A stretch of 64,000 nucleotides of DNA from Verrucomicrobiota bacterium. GTDB taxonomy: Bacteria; Verrucomicrobiota; Verrucomicrobiia; Chthoniobacterales; Terrimicrobiaceae. The DNA lies in contig JAPLTG010000019.1 of assembly GCA_026398255.1 (NCBI GenBank), forward strand, positions 23,106 through 87,105. The letters are read 5' to 3'. Below are positions 38,935 to 47,150 of this stretch, piece by piece (within the stretch, counting starts at the first letter, position 1; each line of letters starts with the position of its first letter). The position numbers and the translations under genes are program-made. The notes beneath the pieces were generated by a model, which searched no databases, had not been told where the DNA came from, and saw only the letters and a program-made list of their open reading frames with translations.

Positions 38935-39766
38935 GGAAATGCGAATGGGCTTCGATCGCTCTCTCGAAATCGGCGAGGCAGGCTGCCAAGCCACGCGGGT
39001 CGCGCAGGAGGGAGGTTCCAACCAAGGCGGCATCGAACTTCGAGGAAACGGAGGCAATGGTCTCTGGCGCGAGGCCGCTCTCCGCCACGCGGAGGCAGCC
39101 GGCGGGGAGATGGGTCACGAGATCGAAGACGGACATTTCGAGGCTAAAATCTTTTTGCGAGGAGCCGGTCGAACCGACGAAGCCCGAGGTGGATTTGAAC
39201 TTCCGGCTGTTGATGCCAACGACGCGCGCGGATTTCGGGAGTAAGGCGATTTCGTCGAGGGTGTGGATTTCAAAAAGCGCCTCCATTCCGAGCTCGAGGG
39301 CGAGTTGGTGGAAGTCGCGAAGCTGGGTGGCATCGAGCACATTGGCCATGAGGAGAATCGCATCCGCACCATGCGCCCGGGCTTCGAGGATTTGGTAGTC
39401 GTCGATGAAGAAATCCTTCCGCAGCACGGGTTGGGGGAGCGCGGCGCGGAGCCTGGCCAAATCCTCGATGCCCATGCCGAAGTGGGTGCGGTTCGTCAAA
39501 ATCGAGACCGCGCGCACATGGCTCGAGGCGGCGTAGGTGGCCGCGGCGGCATCCACATTTTCCTCGCGCATCGGGCCGACGCTCGGCGAGCAGCGCTTGA
39601 TTTCGGCAATCAACCCAAAACCTCCCCGGCCAATAGCTTCGGCAAAATCGCGGGTGGGCGGGGCGTCGGCCAGGCGGGCGCGAATTTCAGCAATGGGAAC
39701 GGCTTGCTTGGCGGCGGCAACTTCCACTCGCACATCGGCCAAAATTTCGTCGAGGATCGTTTTCAA
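38927..39766 (-). CDS. trpC: Indole-3-glycerol phosphate synthase
   Basis: 279 aa, within the 255-280 family range. TIM-barrel motifs: AEIKRCSPS (substrate Lys), VLRKDFFIDDYQI (catalytic Lys), ALFEIHTLDE, GINSRKF (a variant of GINNRDL) and VAESGL. It makes indole-3-glycerol phosphate in tryptophan synthesis. No ATG suits the start; TTG 39766 overlaps the TGA of the preceding gene as TTGA, matching the coupling seen throughout this operon. No other trp genes are near. Confidence 0.92.
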   Translation of the reverse strand: MKTILDEILADVRVEVAAAKQAVPIAEIRARLADAPPTRDFAEAIGRGGFGLIAEIKRCSPSVGPMREENVDAAAATYAASSHVRAVSILTNRTHFGMGIEDLARLRAALPQPVLRKDFFIDDYQILEARAHGADAILLMANVLDATQLRDFHQLALELGMEALFEIHTLDEIALLPKSARVVGINSRKFKSTSGFVGSTGSSQKDFSLEMSVFDLVTHLPAGCLRVAESGLAPETIASVSSKFDAALVGTSLLRDPRGLAACLADFERAIEAHSHFHG

Positions 39767-40569
39767 GGTTTGGGATAACTGCCAAGGACTTTGACCCCCG
39801 AGCAAACAGCCGCCAACTCGGGCAGGAGGGTTGTTTTTTCCAAATCCTCGCGGTGGCCATCCGCTTCCACGAAAAACAGGGTGCCGGTTGAATCGTCGGT
39901 GGCCGGGCGGCTCGCGAAGTGGACGAGGTTGACTCCCCGTTGACGAAATGGCTCGAGCGCGGAGACGAGCGCGCCGGCTTTGTTCTCGATGCGAAGCATG
40001 ATCATGGTGCGATCGGTGCCCGAGGGCTTGTTTGCCTGACGGCCGAGAACGAGAAATTTCGCTCCGTCGTTTGTAATGATCTCCGCGCAGATGTGGAGAT
40101 CGGTGGTTCCCAGACTGTCGAGGGTGGGGGAGGTGTGGCCATGTCCCGGCTCCTCGAGCGGAACGACTCCGCAATCCGCGTGCTGGCTGGAAGTCAGTGA
40201 AAAAACCTCCGACACCGAGTTGCAGGGGCGGTAACGAACACTCGAGCCAAAACGCCCGAGGGCGGCTTGATGTGCGGGGCTGCCGGAGGGGCCGAAGCAC
40301 GCGATGACGATGTCTTTTTCCAAGGCCAGCGAGGCGGACATGATCTCGCGGTAAATGGCGCGGATCGACTCCGGGCGCAATGGCCCCTCGCTGCGCTCCA
40401 CCAGACTTCGAAGGAGCTTCATCTCGCGGTCGGGCGAGTAGATTGGCAGGGAGGCGCGGTTTTTGATGACACCGATTTCCTTCGCGAGCGTGGCGCGTTG
40501 GTTGAGCAGTCGAAGCAACTCGGTATCGAGGGCGTCAATCTGTTTCCGGAGAGTGTCGAGGTCACTCAT
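39763..40569 (-). CDS. pheA: Chorismate mutase / prephenate dehydratase-like protein with shortened dehydratase domain
   Basis: 268 aa against about 360 for P-proteins. Residues 1-88 are an AroQ chorismate mutase (LRKQIDALDTELLRLLNQR, IYSPDREM). The dehydratase domain begins normally (ACFGPSGSPAHQAALGRFG, ADCGVVPLEEP), but after LHICAEI it jumps to ITNDGAKFLVLG. About 90 residues are absent, including the STAEAA region, and the catalytic TRF motif reads AKF. A C-terminal ACT domain (about 190-265) remains. The mutase and regulatory parts may work; dehydratase activity is doubtful. 4-nt overlaps on both sides show it is embedded in the operon. Confidence 0.85.
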   Translation of the reverse strand: MSDLDTLRKQIDALDTELLRLLNQRATLAKEIGVIKNRASLPIYSPDREMKLLRSLVERSEGPLRPESIRAIYREIMSASLALEKDIVIACFGPSGSPAHQAALGRFGSSVRYRPCNSVSEVFSLTSSQHADCGVVPLEEPGHGHTSPTLDSLGTTDLHICAEIITNDGAKFLVLGRQANKPSGTDRTMIMLRIENKAGALVSALEPFRQRGVNLVHFASRPATDDSTGTLFFVEADGHREDLEKTTLLPELAAVCSGVKVLGSYPKP

Positions 40570-41342
40570 GGTTCCGGTTTGGGCTCGGGTTCGGCGGGAG
40601 CTTCCACAGGGGTTTCGCTGGGCGTTTCCGCAGGGGTTTCGCTGGGCGTTTCCGCAGGGGTTTCGCTGGGCGGCTCGGCTTTTGGAAGTGGTATTTTGCG
40701 AAGTTCCGAGGCGTTTGGGAGGTCGTCGAGATCCTTCAATCCGAAGTGCTCCATGAAAAATTGCGAGGTCTCGTAAAGGAGTGGGCGGCCTGCGATTTCG
40801 GAGCGGCCGGCGATGCGAACGAGGTTTCGGTCGAGCAGCGTTTGCATCACGCCATCGACCGCGACGCCACGCACGGCCTCGATGTCGGCGCGGGTGATGG
40901 GTTGGCGGTAGGCGATGATGGCTAGGGTTTCCATCGCCGGGGCGCTCAGGCGGGCTTGGCGGTTCTCTGGAAAAAGCTGTCGCAGCCAAGGCGCGAAGTC
41001 GGCCTTCGTCACCAACTGCCAACCTGCCGCACTCTCGCGGACCTCAAAGGCCCGGCCGGTCTCGGCGTATTCGCGCTCGAGTTGCTCGATCGCGTCTTGA
41101 AGTTGCGCGGACTTCACTTTCGCGAAGCAGGTGATCTCGGGATTTTCCTTGGCGGCTTCGGCGGCCCCTTTCAGGAAATTCGAGAGTTCTTTGGCGGAAA
41201 CGGGTTTTTGAGAGGCGAAGAGGATGGATTCGACGATGCGGTGGAGTGGGAAGGCCGGCTCGGTGACTGGCTCGTCCACGGAACTTTCGGGATTGGCGGA
41301 CGACTCGTCGATTTCGGGTTGGTCGGTATTTTCTTCGCTCAT
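40566..41342 (-). CDS. scpB: Segregation and condensation protein B
   Basis: 258 aa. Two winged-helix domains at about 30-200: IVESILFASQKPVSAKELSNFL, then AIIAYRQPITRADIEAVRGV and LLDRNLVRIAGRSEIAGRP, all ScpB signatures. ScpB binds the kleisin ScpA in the SMC complex. The acidic N-terminal 25 residues and a Pro/Glu/Thr repeat tail (residues about 222-258) are additions to the usual 180-200 aa. It overlaps scpA and the pheA-like gene by 4 nt each. Confidence 0.95.
   Translation of the reverse strand: MSEENTDQPEIDESSANPESSVDEPVTEPAFPLHRIVESILFASQKPVSAKELSNFLKGAAEAAKENPEITCFAKVKSAQLQDAIEQLEREYAETGRAFEVRESAAGWQLVTKADFAPWLRQLFPENRQARLSAPAMETLAIIAYRQPITRADIEAVRGVAVDGVMQTLLDRNLVRIAGRSEIAGRPLLYETSQFFMEHFGLKDLDDLPNASELRKIPLPKAEPPSETPAETPSETPAETPSETPVEAPAEPEPKPEP
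40602..40675 (-). repeat. 24-bp tandem repeat inside the scpB 3' end
   Basis: About three units of a 24-nt direct repeat encode the ETPSETPA octapeptide repeats of the ScpB tail. Units are nearly identical at the DNA level, which points to recent slippage expansion. Confidence 0.75.
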
Positions 41343-42085
41343 GAGAAATAAGGTTGGGCGTCGCTGATTCGGTCGATCCAGATTTCCCCGAGATCCCCGT
41401 CTTGGCGAACCCGGAGTTGTTTGAGTCGGATGAGTTCGAGCATGGCGAGAAAAGTCACGACGATCTCGGTGCGACTGGCGGCATCGGCGAAAAGCTCCTC
41501 GAATCGCAGGGGCACGCCGGCCTGCGTGATTCGCAACACATGATCCATCTTGTCAGAGACGGTGTAGTTCTCGGCGAAAATCTCGCGCAGATCCTCTTTC
41601 TTCGAGTCGATGCGCTTGAGGATTTTCTGGAAGGCGTGGATGAGATCGAAGATCCCGACCTCCTCGACGAGCAAATTTTCCGCCGGCGGGAGATTGGGCA
41701 TGGCGGGCACGCGTGCGAAGAGGTTTTGCTGCATCGCCTCGTGGTCGCGGAGCTTCGCGGCCGCTTCTTTGAATTTCTTGTATTCGATGAGCTGGCGGAT
41801 GAGTTCGAAGCGGGGATCGTCTTCCTCGGCATCCTCCTCGCCCATCTGCTGGTCGGTGGGCAGCAGCATCCGGCTTTTGATGTAAAGCAGGTTCGCCGCC
41901 ATCACGATGAACTCACCTGCGAGGTCGATGTTTAGAACCTGAAATGCCTCGAGGTAGGCGAGGTATTGCTTGGTGATCCGCTCGATCGAGATGTCGTAAA
42001 TATCCACCTCATCGCGCTTGATGAGATAGAGCAGCAGATCGAGCGGCCCCTCGAAGACCTCGAGTTTGACCTTGTAGTCTTCCAC
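41339..42085 (-). CDS. scpA: Segregation and condensation protein A
   Basis: 248 aa, the normal kleisin length. N-terminus YKVKLEVFEGPLDLLLYLIKRDEVDIYDI and the following LEAFQVLNIDLAGEFIVMAANLLYIKSRMLLP are diagnostic; the C-terminal winged helix (FLAMLELIRLKQLRV) binds SMC. It links the SMC heads with ScpB in chromosome segregation. It starts 6 nt after hpf and overlaps scpB by 4 nt. Confidence 0.96.
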   Translation of the reverse strand: MEDYKVKLEVFEGPLDLLLYLIKRDEVDIYDISIERITKQYLAYLEAFQVLNIDLAGEFIVMAANLLYIKSRMLLPTDQQMGEEDAEEDDPRFELIRQLIEYKKFKEAAAKLRDHEAMQQNLFARVPAMPNLPPAENLLVEEVGIFDLIHAFQKILKRIDSKKEDLREIFAENYTVSDKMDHVLRITQAGVPLRFEELFADAASRTEIVVTFLAMLELIRLKQLRVRQDGDLGEIWIDRISDAQPYFS

Positions 42086-42091
42086 CAGGCG

Positions 42092-42445
42092 TTAACGCCG
42101 CTTGTAGCCGCGTTTTTCGGCCTCACGCTCTTGTTGCGTTCGGTGCTTTTTGAGCTCCTTGTGCTTGGTCTTGAGCTTGCTGATTTGGCGGGAAAGTTTG
42201 TCCACGACCTTGTCGATGGCGGTGTAAAGATCGGCTTCCGCGTCTTCGGCATGGAGGTCAGGGCCCGGAAGGGCGAGATGGACCTTCACATGGAAAGGTT
42301 TTTTGCGATCGTGGTTGTGGAGAAGAACGATGTGGGCGCCGAGGATCGTCTCGCCATGGCCCTCGAGGTGACTGACCTTTTCGGCAACGAATTCGTGAAT
42401 GGCACCGGTGAGAGTCAGGTTTCGCGGAGTGATGTGGATTTGCAT
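42092..42445 (-). CDS. hpf: Ribosome hibernation promoting factor, short form
   Basis: 117 aa. The S30AE domain spans 1-95 (MQIHITPRNLTLTGAIHEFV; IVLLHNHDRKKPFHVKVHLALPG; DLYTAIDKVVDKLSRQISK). The tail is Lys/Arg-rich and the dimerising C-terminal domain of long HPF is absent. It binds the 30S subunit in stationary phase. It lies 48 nt after the hydrolase gene and 6 nt before scpA. Confidence 0.93.
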   Translation of the reverse strand: MQIHITPRNLTLTGAIHEFVAEKVSHLEGHGETILGAHIVLLHNHDRKKPFHVKVHLALPGPDLHAEDAEADLYTAIDKVVDKLSRQISKLKTKHKELKKHRTQQEREAEKRGYKRR

Positions 42446-42493
42446 GACAGTTTTCTTTTAAAGCGGCGGCGGTTTGTTGACAGCAAAAATCCT

Positions 42494-43483
42494 CTACGGA
42501 AATTGCGCAGCGGGCGTGCCGACCCTGAGAAGATCGAGGAGTTTCGGGTAAACGAGTGGGGTGTTCGCCCCGGGTTGGGCAGGGTCGATCATGTCGTGGG
42601 GGATGTTGAGTTCGGCGGGAAATTCGTAAGCGAGGATTTCGGCAGGGTAGCCCTGTGCGGCGAGTTTTTGGGTGATCGAGTGGGTGAGGGAGTTGTTCGC
42701 GGCGATGTCGCAGGCGGTGGTGATGAAAAGCACGCGGCGGCAAAGCGGGGGCTTGGAAGCAAGGTTCGAGCGCACATTGCGCGAAAGCTGCACGCAGTCC
42801 GCCATGCAGCGGGTGCCGAAACGCGGGTAGGCGTGCGGCGGGCCGGCGAGCGATTCCTTTGTGTCGGGATCCCACCAAACATAAAAATTCGGGAGCTTGG
42901 AAAACAACGCGCCGGCGAAATCCGTGAGCGGAGGCGACATTTCGTAAACGCCGAAAAACGGCGCGAGGATCGCCACCTCGTCGAGACCCTGGCGGTTTTG
43001 CGCCATCCAAGCCGCCGCCACGGCGCTGCCCGATAGCCCAACCAGAGTCACGCGCTCGCCAAGACCTGCGGCGATATCAAGTCCCGCCGCCGCTTGATCA
43101 ATTAAATCCTGGGCGGACTGCAGGCCCTGTTCGCCATTCAAACGATCACGGTAACCAGCCAACCTCGCGCGGGGAACGACGACATTGTGGCCTGCGGCGT
43201 GGATTTGAGTGGCGAATGAAGCGAATTGCTCCGGGCAGTTCGTCAACCCATGGAGCAGCACAAAAGACCGGTCGGTTTTTTGCCCGTGATGCAGAAGTCG
43301 GCTCGCGCCCGATGGCGAGAGAGGGAGGGAGGATTCCGTCGAGCGAAGTTTGTCGAACATCGCCAGCGCCTCATCAAACGATCCGGCAGGATGGGGCTTT
43401 GAATCGAAGGCCGGGATTTTCCAGACCATCCATCCGAGCAGTCCGGCAATCGCCAGCGCGGTGGCTAGGAAGAGTCGCTTCAT
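42494..43483 (-). CDS. Membrane-anchored or secreted alpha/beta hydrolase
   Basis: 329 aa from ATG 43483. An N-terminal hydrophobic segment (LFLATALAIAGLLGWMVW) acts as anchor or signal. The fold starts FVLLHGLTNCPEQF (oxyanion HG), the nucleophile elbow is VGLSGSAVAA (GxSxG), and candidate acid and base are Asp near ITTACD and His in IPHDMID. Substrate unknown; esterase or lipase activity is likely. It overlaps lgt by 4 nt, which may tie it to envelope lipid turnover (inference). Confidence 0.85.
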   Translation of the reverse strand: MKRLFLATALAIAGLLGWMVWKIPAFDSKPHPAGSFDEALAMFDKLRSTESSLPLSPSGASRLLHHGQKTDRSFVLLHGLTNCPEQFASFATQIHAAGHNVVVPRARLAGYRDRLNGEQGLQSAQDLIDQAAAGLDIAAGLGERVTLVGLSGSAVAAAWMAQNRQGLDEVAILAPFFGVYEMSPPLTDFAGALFSKLPNFYVWWDPDTKESLAGPPHAYPRFGTRCMADCVQLSRNVRSNLASKPPLCRRVLFITTACDIAANNSLTHSITQKLAAQGYPAEILAYEFPAELNIPHDMIDPAQPGANTPLVYPKLLDLLRVGTPAAQFP

Positions 43484-44415
43484 CGGAATTTCGGCGCCCA
43501 AGTCGGGCGGGCTTTGGCGGCGATCAGGAATCCGATTCCCATCAGCACGAGGAACAGTGACAAAAACTGCCCCCGCGTGAACATCCCCGTCAGCGGCGCA
43601 TCGGGTTCCCGGAAAAACTCCCCGACAATTCTCAGCACCGCATACGCGATGAAAAACACCCCCGTCAGCACCCCGTCAGGCAGGCGGAACCTCGTCCGGA
43701 GAATCCACAAAATCGAAAACAGCAGAGCCCCTTCCAGAAGGCCCTCATAAATCTGCGAAGGATGGCGCGGTGAGAGATTCGCCTCCAAAATCCCGCGCAG
43801 TTCGGGTCTTCCGGCATTTTCCAGCACCGCATCCAGCGTGCCCCATTGAGGGTTCGCCGCGGAGGCTGTCACCAAAACCTCCCGCACCTGCTCCGGGTCC
43901 GACGCGTAGAGTTCCTTCGGAAAATACACCGCCCACGGCACGGTGGCTGGACGCCCGTAGAGTTCGCCGTTGATAAAATTCGCGCAGCGGCCGAGGAACA
44001 ATCCCACCGGTGCCGCAACCACGATGTTGTCGCCCACATTCAGCCACGGGATTTTTTTTCGCCGCGCGTAGATCCAAGTAAAAATCACGATGCCGAGGAT
44101 CCCTCCGTGGCTCGCCATCCCTCCCTCCCAGAATTTAAAAAACACGAACGGGTCTGCCGCAAATTGAGCCCAATCGTAGAAAACCATGTAGCCCAGCCGA
44201 CCGCCCAAAATCACCCCAAAGAGCGCCGTGCCCGTGATGAAATCCGCCACCGCATCCGGCGCAATGTCACTGAATCCCCGCCGCGCGAGGTGCACCCCGA
44301 TTCCATAAGCCGCCAAAAAAGACGCGACATAAGCGAGCCCATACCACCGCACGCCAAAAGTCTCCCCGAAGCGGATCAGGAACGGACTCAAGTCATGGAT
44401 GTAATACGCGAACAT
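43480..44415 (-). CDS. lgt: Phosphatidylglycerol:prolipoprotein diacylglyceryl transferase
   Basis: 311 aa with about seven membrane helices. Signature motifs: FGVRWYGLAYVASF near the start, GGMASHGGILG (catalytic His region) and GRCANFINGELYGRPA, the Lgt signature with its essential Arg and Asn. It transfers diacylglycerol to lipobox cysteines, so lipoproteins such as the one at 57104 depend on it. First gene of a run of eight overlapping or near-abutting minus-strand genes. Confidence 0.95.
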   Translation of the reverse strand: MFAYYIHDLSPFLIRFGETFGVRWYGLAYVASFLAAYGIGVHLARRGFSDIAPDAVADFITGTALFGVILGGRLGYMVFYDWAQFAADPFVFFKFWEGGMASHGGILGIVIFTWIYARRKKIPWLNVGDNIVVAAPVGLFLGRCANFINGELYGRPATVPWAVYFPKELYASDPEQVREVLVTASAANPQWGTLDAVLENAGRPELRGILEANLSPRHPSQIYEGLLEGALLFSILWILRTRFRLPDGVLTGVFFIAYAVLRIVGEFFREPDAPLTGMFTRGQFLSLFLVLMGIGFLIAAKARPTWAPKFR

Positions 44416-44459
44416 GTTGGATTTGGCTTTCGGGCCGCGCGGTGCGATACCATGCGGTC

Positions 44460-45443
44460 ATGCCGTTGGCTTGTCGACTTTTTGCCTTTGGGGAAAAACC
44501 ACCCGCCGTCCGTGTCGAATCCATCCTCTCGACCGCACCCGCCCCCGGCGAGGTCGTGCTCCGAATGCTCGCCGCGCCCATCAATCCCGCCGACCTCAAT
44601 GTCATCGATGGAACCTATGGCGAACTCCCACCCCTCCCTGCCACGATCGGCAACGAAGGCGCCGGCGAAATCCTCGCTCTCGGCCCCGGCGTGGAAAATC
44701 TCCGCATCGGTCAAATAGCCCTCCCGCTCGCTTTCGGGACTTGGACGAGCGAACTCATCCTTCCCGCGAAAAACGCCATCCCGCTGCCCGACGATATCGA
44801 CATTCACCAAGCCTCCATGCTGACCGTGAATCCCGCCACCGCCTGGCGACTCCTTCACGACTTCGCCTCCCTCCAACCCGGTGACTGGATCGCTCAAAAT
44901 GCCGCCAACTCCGGCGTTGGCCGCGCCGTCATTCAACTCGCGCGCCACCTCGGCTTTCGCACTTTGAATGTGGTTCGTCGGCCCGAACTCCTCGATGAAC
45001 TCCGCGCCCTCGGGGGCGATGTCGTCGTCACCGAGGAGGTCGACCTGCGCCGCGAAGCTCGCGCCCTTTGCGGCGGCATGCTTCCGAAGCTCGGTCTCAA
45101 CTCCGTCGGAGGCTCGAGTGCATTGAATATCGCCAACGCCCTCGCGGCGGGTTCGCCCCATGTCACGATCGGCGCCATGGCCCGCCAACCCCTGAAAATC
45201 CCGAACGGCCTCTTGATTTTCCAAAACCTCGCCTTCCGAGGTTTCTGGCTGCGTCGATGGAAAGAAAACGCCCCCGCCGCCGAGATTCAATCCACCTACG
45301 CCACGCTCGCCGACCTCCTCCATCGCGGCATCCTTCACACGCCCCTCCAGCAAATCCTCCCGCTTTCTGAAGCTCCCGCCGCCCTGACCGCCGCGATGCA
45401 AGATAAGCGCACCGGGAAAATCCTTCTCGATCTCCAAGCCTAG
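44460..45443 (+). CDS. Zinc-type-fold dehydrogenase, 2-enoyl thioester reductase-like
   Basis: 327 aa from ATG 44460; an in-frame GTG at 44442 would add 6 aa. MDR-superfamily GroES-like domain (AAPINPADLNVIDGTYG, IGNEGAGEILALG) and nucleotide-binding domain (NAANSGVGRAVIQLARHLG, NVVRRPELLDEL). No zinc-ligand Cys/His set is seen. The INPADLNxIxGxYG and VVRxR-type motifs match the MECR/ETR branch that reduces trans-2-enoyl thioesters in fatty-acid synthesis. It diverges from lgt. Confidence 0.85.
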   Translation: MPLACRLFAFGEKPPAVRVESILSTAPAPGEVVLRMLAAPINPADLNVIDGTYGELPPLPATIGNEGAGEILALGPGVENLRIGQIALPLAFGTWTSELILPAKNAIPLPDDIDIHQASMLTVNPATAWRLLHDFASLQPGDWIAQNAANSGVGRAVIQLARHLGFRTLNVVRRPELLDELRALGGDVVVTEEVDLRREARALCGGMLPKLGLNSVGGSSALNIANALAAGSPHVTIGAMARQPLKIPNGLLIFQNLAFRGFWLRRWKENAPAAEIQSTYATLADLLHRGILHTPLQQILPLSEAPAALTAAMQDKRTGKILLDLQA

Positions 45444-45479
45444 CTCACCGCCACACTTCTCCTTGCCCGAATCCAGTCG

Positions 45480-46868
45480 GTGAAGCACATTTCCGGCCTT
45501 CAAAAAATGCCCGGCGTTTATATCAAGACCTATGGCTGCCAAATGAACGAGCGCGACTCCGAGCAGGTGTCGAAAATGCTCGTCGAGCGCGGCTATCGAA
45601 TGGTCGAGGCCGAGGGCGAGGCCGATGTGATTTTGCTCAATACCTGCAGCGTGCGCGACATGGCCGAGCAGAAGGCGATCGGCAAGATGGGCATGCTCCG
45701 CAAGCTCCGAAAAACAAGGCCGCACCTTGTCCTAGGCTACCTCGGCTGCATGGCTCAGGCCCGTGGCCAGTCGCTCCTTCAAACCTCACCGCATGTCGAC
45801 CTCGTCGTCGGCACCCAGAAATTCCACCGTGTGGCGGATTATGTTCACGATCTTCTGCAAAGCCGCCAGCACGCGCTCATCGACGATGTGCGCCGACCAA
45901 TTGTGGATACTGACGAAGAGCCCGGATCCCAATCCACCATCCGCGAGCAGGAACTCGAGACAGGGCAGGTGACGGCTTTCGTTTCGATCATGCAGGGTTG
46001 CAATATGCACTGCGCGTTTTGCATCGTCCCTCAAACGCGAGGCTCCGAGCGCGGTCGCCCCATCGCTGAGATCGTTGCCGAGGTCCGCTTGCTGGCTGAA
46101 CGCGGGGTCAAAGAGGTCACACTCCTAGGCCAGATCGTGAATCTCTACGGGCGCCACGAATTTCCCAAGGTCGATGACAAAAGCCCATTCGTTCAACTCC
46201 TCGAGGCCGTCTGCGCCGTCGATGGAATCGAGCGTGTGCGCTTCACCTCGCCGCATCCGATTGGCTATCGCGACGATTTGATCGAGGCCTTTTCGCGCCT
46301 GCCAAAGCTCGTCGAGCATGTCCACCTCCCGCTCCAGAGCGGCTCCGACCGAATCCTCAAAATCATGCGACGAGGCTACACCGCCGAGAAATTCCAAAAA
46401 CTCGCCGAGCGGATCCGCGCCGCCCGTCCCGGCATGGCGATCACCAGCGATATCATTGTCGGCTTCCCCGGCGAGACCGATGAGGATTTCCAAAAAACCC
46501 GCGACCTGTGCGAAGCGGTCTCTTTCGACAACGCCTTCGTCTTCCGCTACTCGCCCCGCCAAAACACCCCCGCCGCCACGATGGAGGCTCAGATCTCGGA
46601 GGAACTAAAGGAGGCCCGCAACCAAGAGTTGCTGGATGTAGTGAACCGCCATGTCGCCGCGAAACTCGACGCGCTCATCGGCACGGAGGTAGAAATCCTC
46701 TGCGAAGGCGCCAGTCGCCACAACACCGAGCGACTCTCTGGCCGCTCCCGCACGAACAAGATTGTTGTTTTCGAGGGTGCTCCCCGCCACATCGGCCAAA
46801 TCTTCCCCGTCAAAATCACCCGCGCCTCGGGCTCCACGCTCTACGGCGACCCAGCGATTTTGGAATAA
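45480..46868 (+). CDS. miaB: tRNA-2-methylthio-N6-dimethylallyladenosine synthase
   Basis: 462 aa from GTG 45480, or 453 from ATG 45507, which fits the usual MiaB start (PGVYIKTYGCQMN) better. UPF0004 domain cysteines are in YGCQMN, NTCSVRD and LGCMAQ; the radical-SAM CxxxCxxC is CNMHCAFC; the TRAM domain is C-terminal (LIGTEVEILCEGAS). It methylthiolates A37 of tRNAs reading UNN codons. A RAYT remnant begins 4 nt after its stop. Confidence 0.95.
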   Translation: MKHISGLQKMPGVYIKTYGCQMNERDSEQVSKMLVERGYRMVEAEGEADVILLNTCSVRDMAEQKAIGKMGMLRKLRKTRPHLVLGYLGCMAQARGQSLLQTSPHVDLVVGTQKFHRVADYVHDLLQSRQHALIDDVRRPIVDTDEEPGSQSTIREQELETGQVTAFVSIMQGCNMHCAFCIVPQTRGSERGRPIAEIVAEVRLLAERGVKEVTLLGQIVNLYGRHEFPKVDDKSPFVQLLEAVCAVDGIERVRFTSPHPIGYRDDLIEAFSRLPKLVEHVHLPLQSGSDRILKIMRRGYTAEKFQKLAERIRAARPGMAITSDIIVGFPGETDEDFQKTRDLCEAVSFDNAFVFRYSPRQNTPAATMEAQISEELKEARNQELLDVVNRHVAAKLDALIGTEVEILCEGASRHNTERLSGRSRTNKIVVFEGAPRHIGQIFPVKITRASGSTLYGDPAILE

Positions 46869-46872
46869 ACCA

Positions 46873-46960
46873 CGGAGGAATTGAATGCCGGAGTGCCTCA
46901 AACCCTCTGGAGGGCACTCTGGAAAAATGGAAAAAAGCGATAATACGCGGGACTGACCCC
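46873..46960 (+). pseudogene. 3' remnant of a RAYT transposase gene with its right inverted repeat
   Basis: 46873-46954 matches 50282-50364 (the end of the second RAYT gene) at over 90%, with one A insertion. Here the frame would end shortly after KNGKK, whereas the full copy reads on. The right-end inverted repeat (46931-46960) closes it. Only the last 80-90 bp survive, placed 4 nt after miaB. Confidence 0.8.
46931..46960. repeat. 30-bp terminal inverted repeat (right-end type)
   Basis: 28 of 30 bases are the reverse complement of 49452-49481; the inner 19 (46942-46960) match perfectly. It includes GGGACTGACCCC. It marks the right end of the remnant RAYT element, and with 49452 brackets a 2.5-kb accessory segment. 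Confidence 0.85.
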
Positions 46961-47027
46961 TCTCACTTTCGCCAAATAACGAAAATTAGCCAAATGGCCA
47001 GGTTTTCAAATTCTAGATCTGGTTTAG

Positions 47028-47084
47028 AAGATCAAGGGTCCGGTGAGTATGATAAAACTGAAGCTGTTCAAGGAAACCCATTGA
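47028..47084 (+). pseudogene. C-terminal remnant of a glycosidase-like gene
   Basis: The frame ending at TGA 47082-47084 reads GPVSMIKLKLFKETH, matching the end of the neighbouring intact protein (WPVSKIKLKMVKETL). DNA 47052-47080 shares 25 of 29 bases with 48210-48238. A former tandem paralogue was deleted almost completely between this point and the RAYT remnant. Confidence 0.65.
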
Positions 47085-47150
47085 TCCGTATTGACTAATA
47101 CTTATCAGCAATACTCACCCCATAAAAAGTTAAAAACCTCAAGGAATCTT

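Noticed and set aside
40566..41022. Upstream extension of the pheA-like frame to 41022
   Set aside because: It overlaps scpB coding and is low-complexity Arg/Pro sequence. ATG 40569 fits the chorismate-mutase start and the 4-nt overlap pattern.
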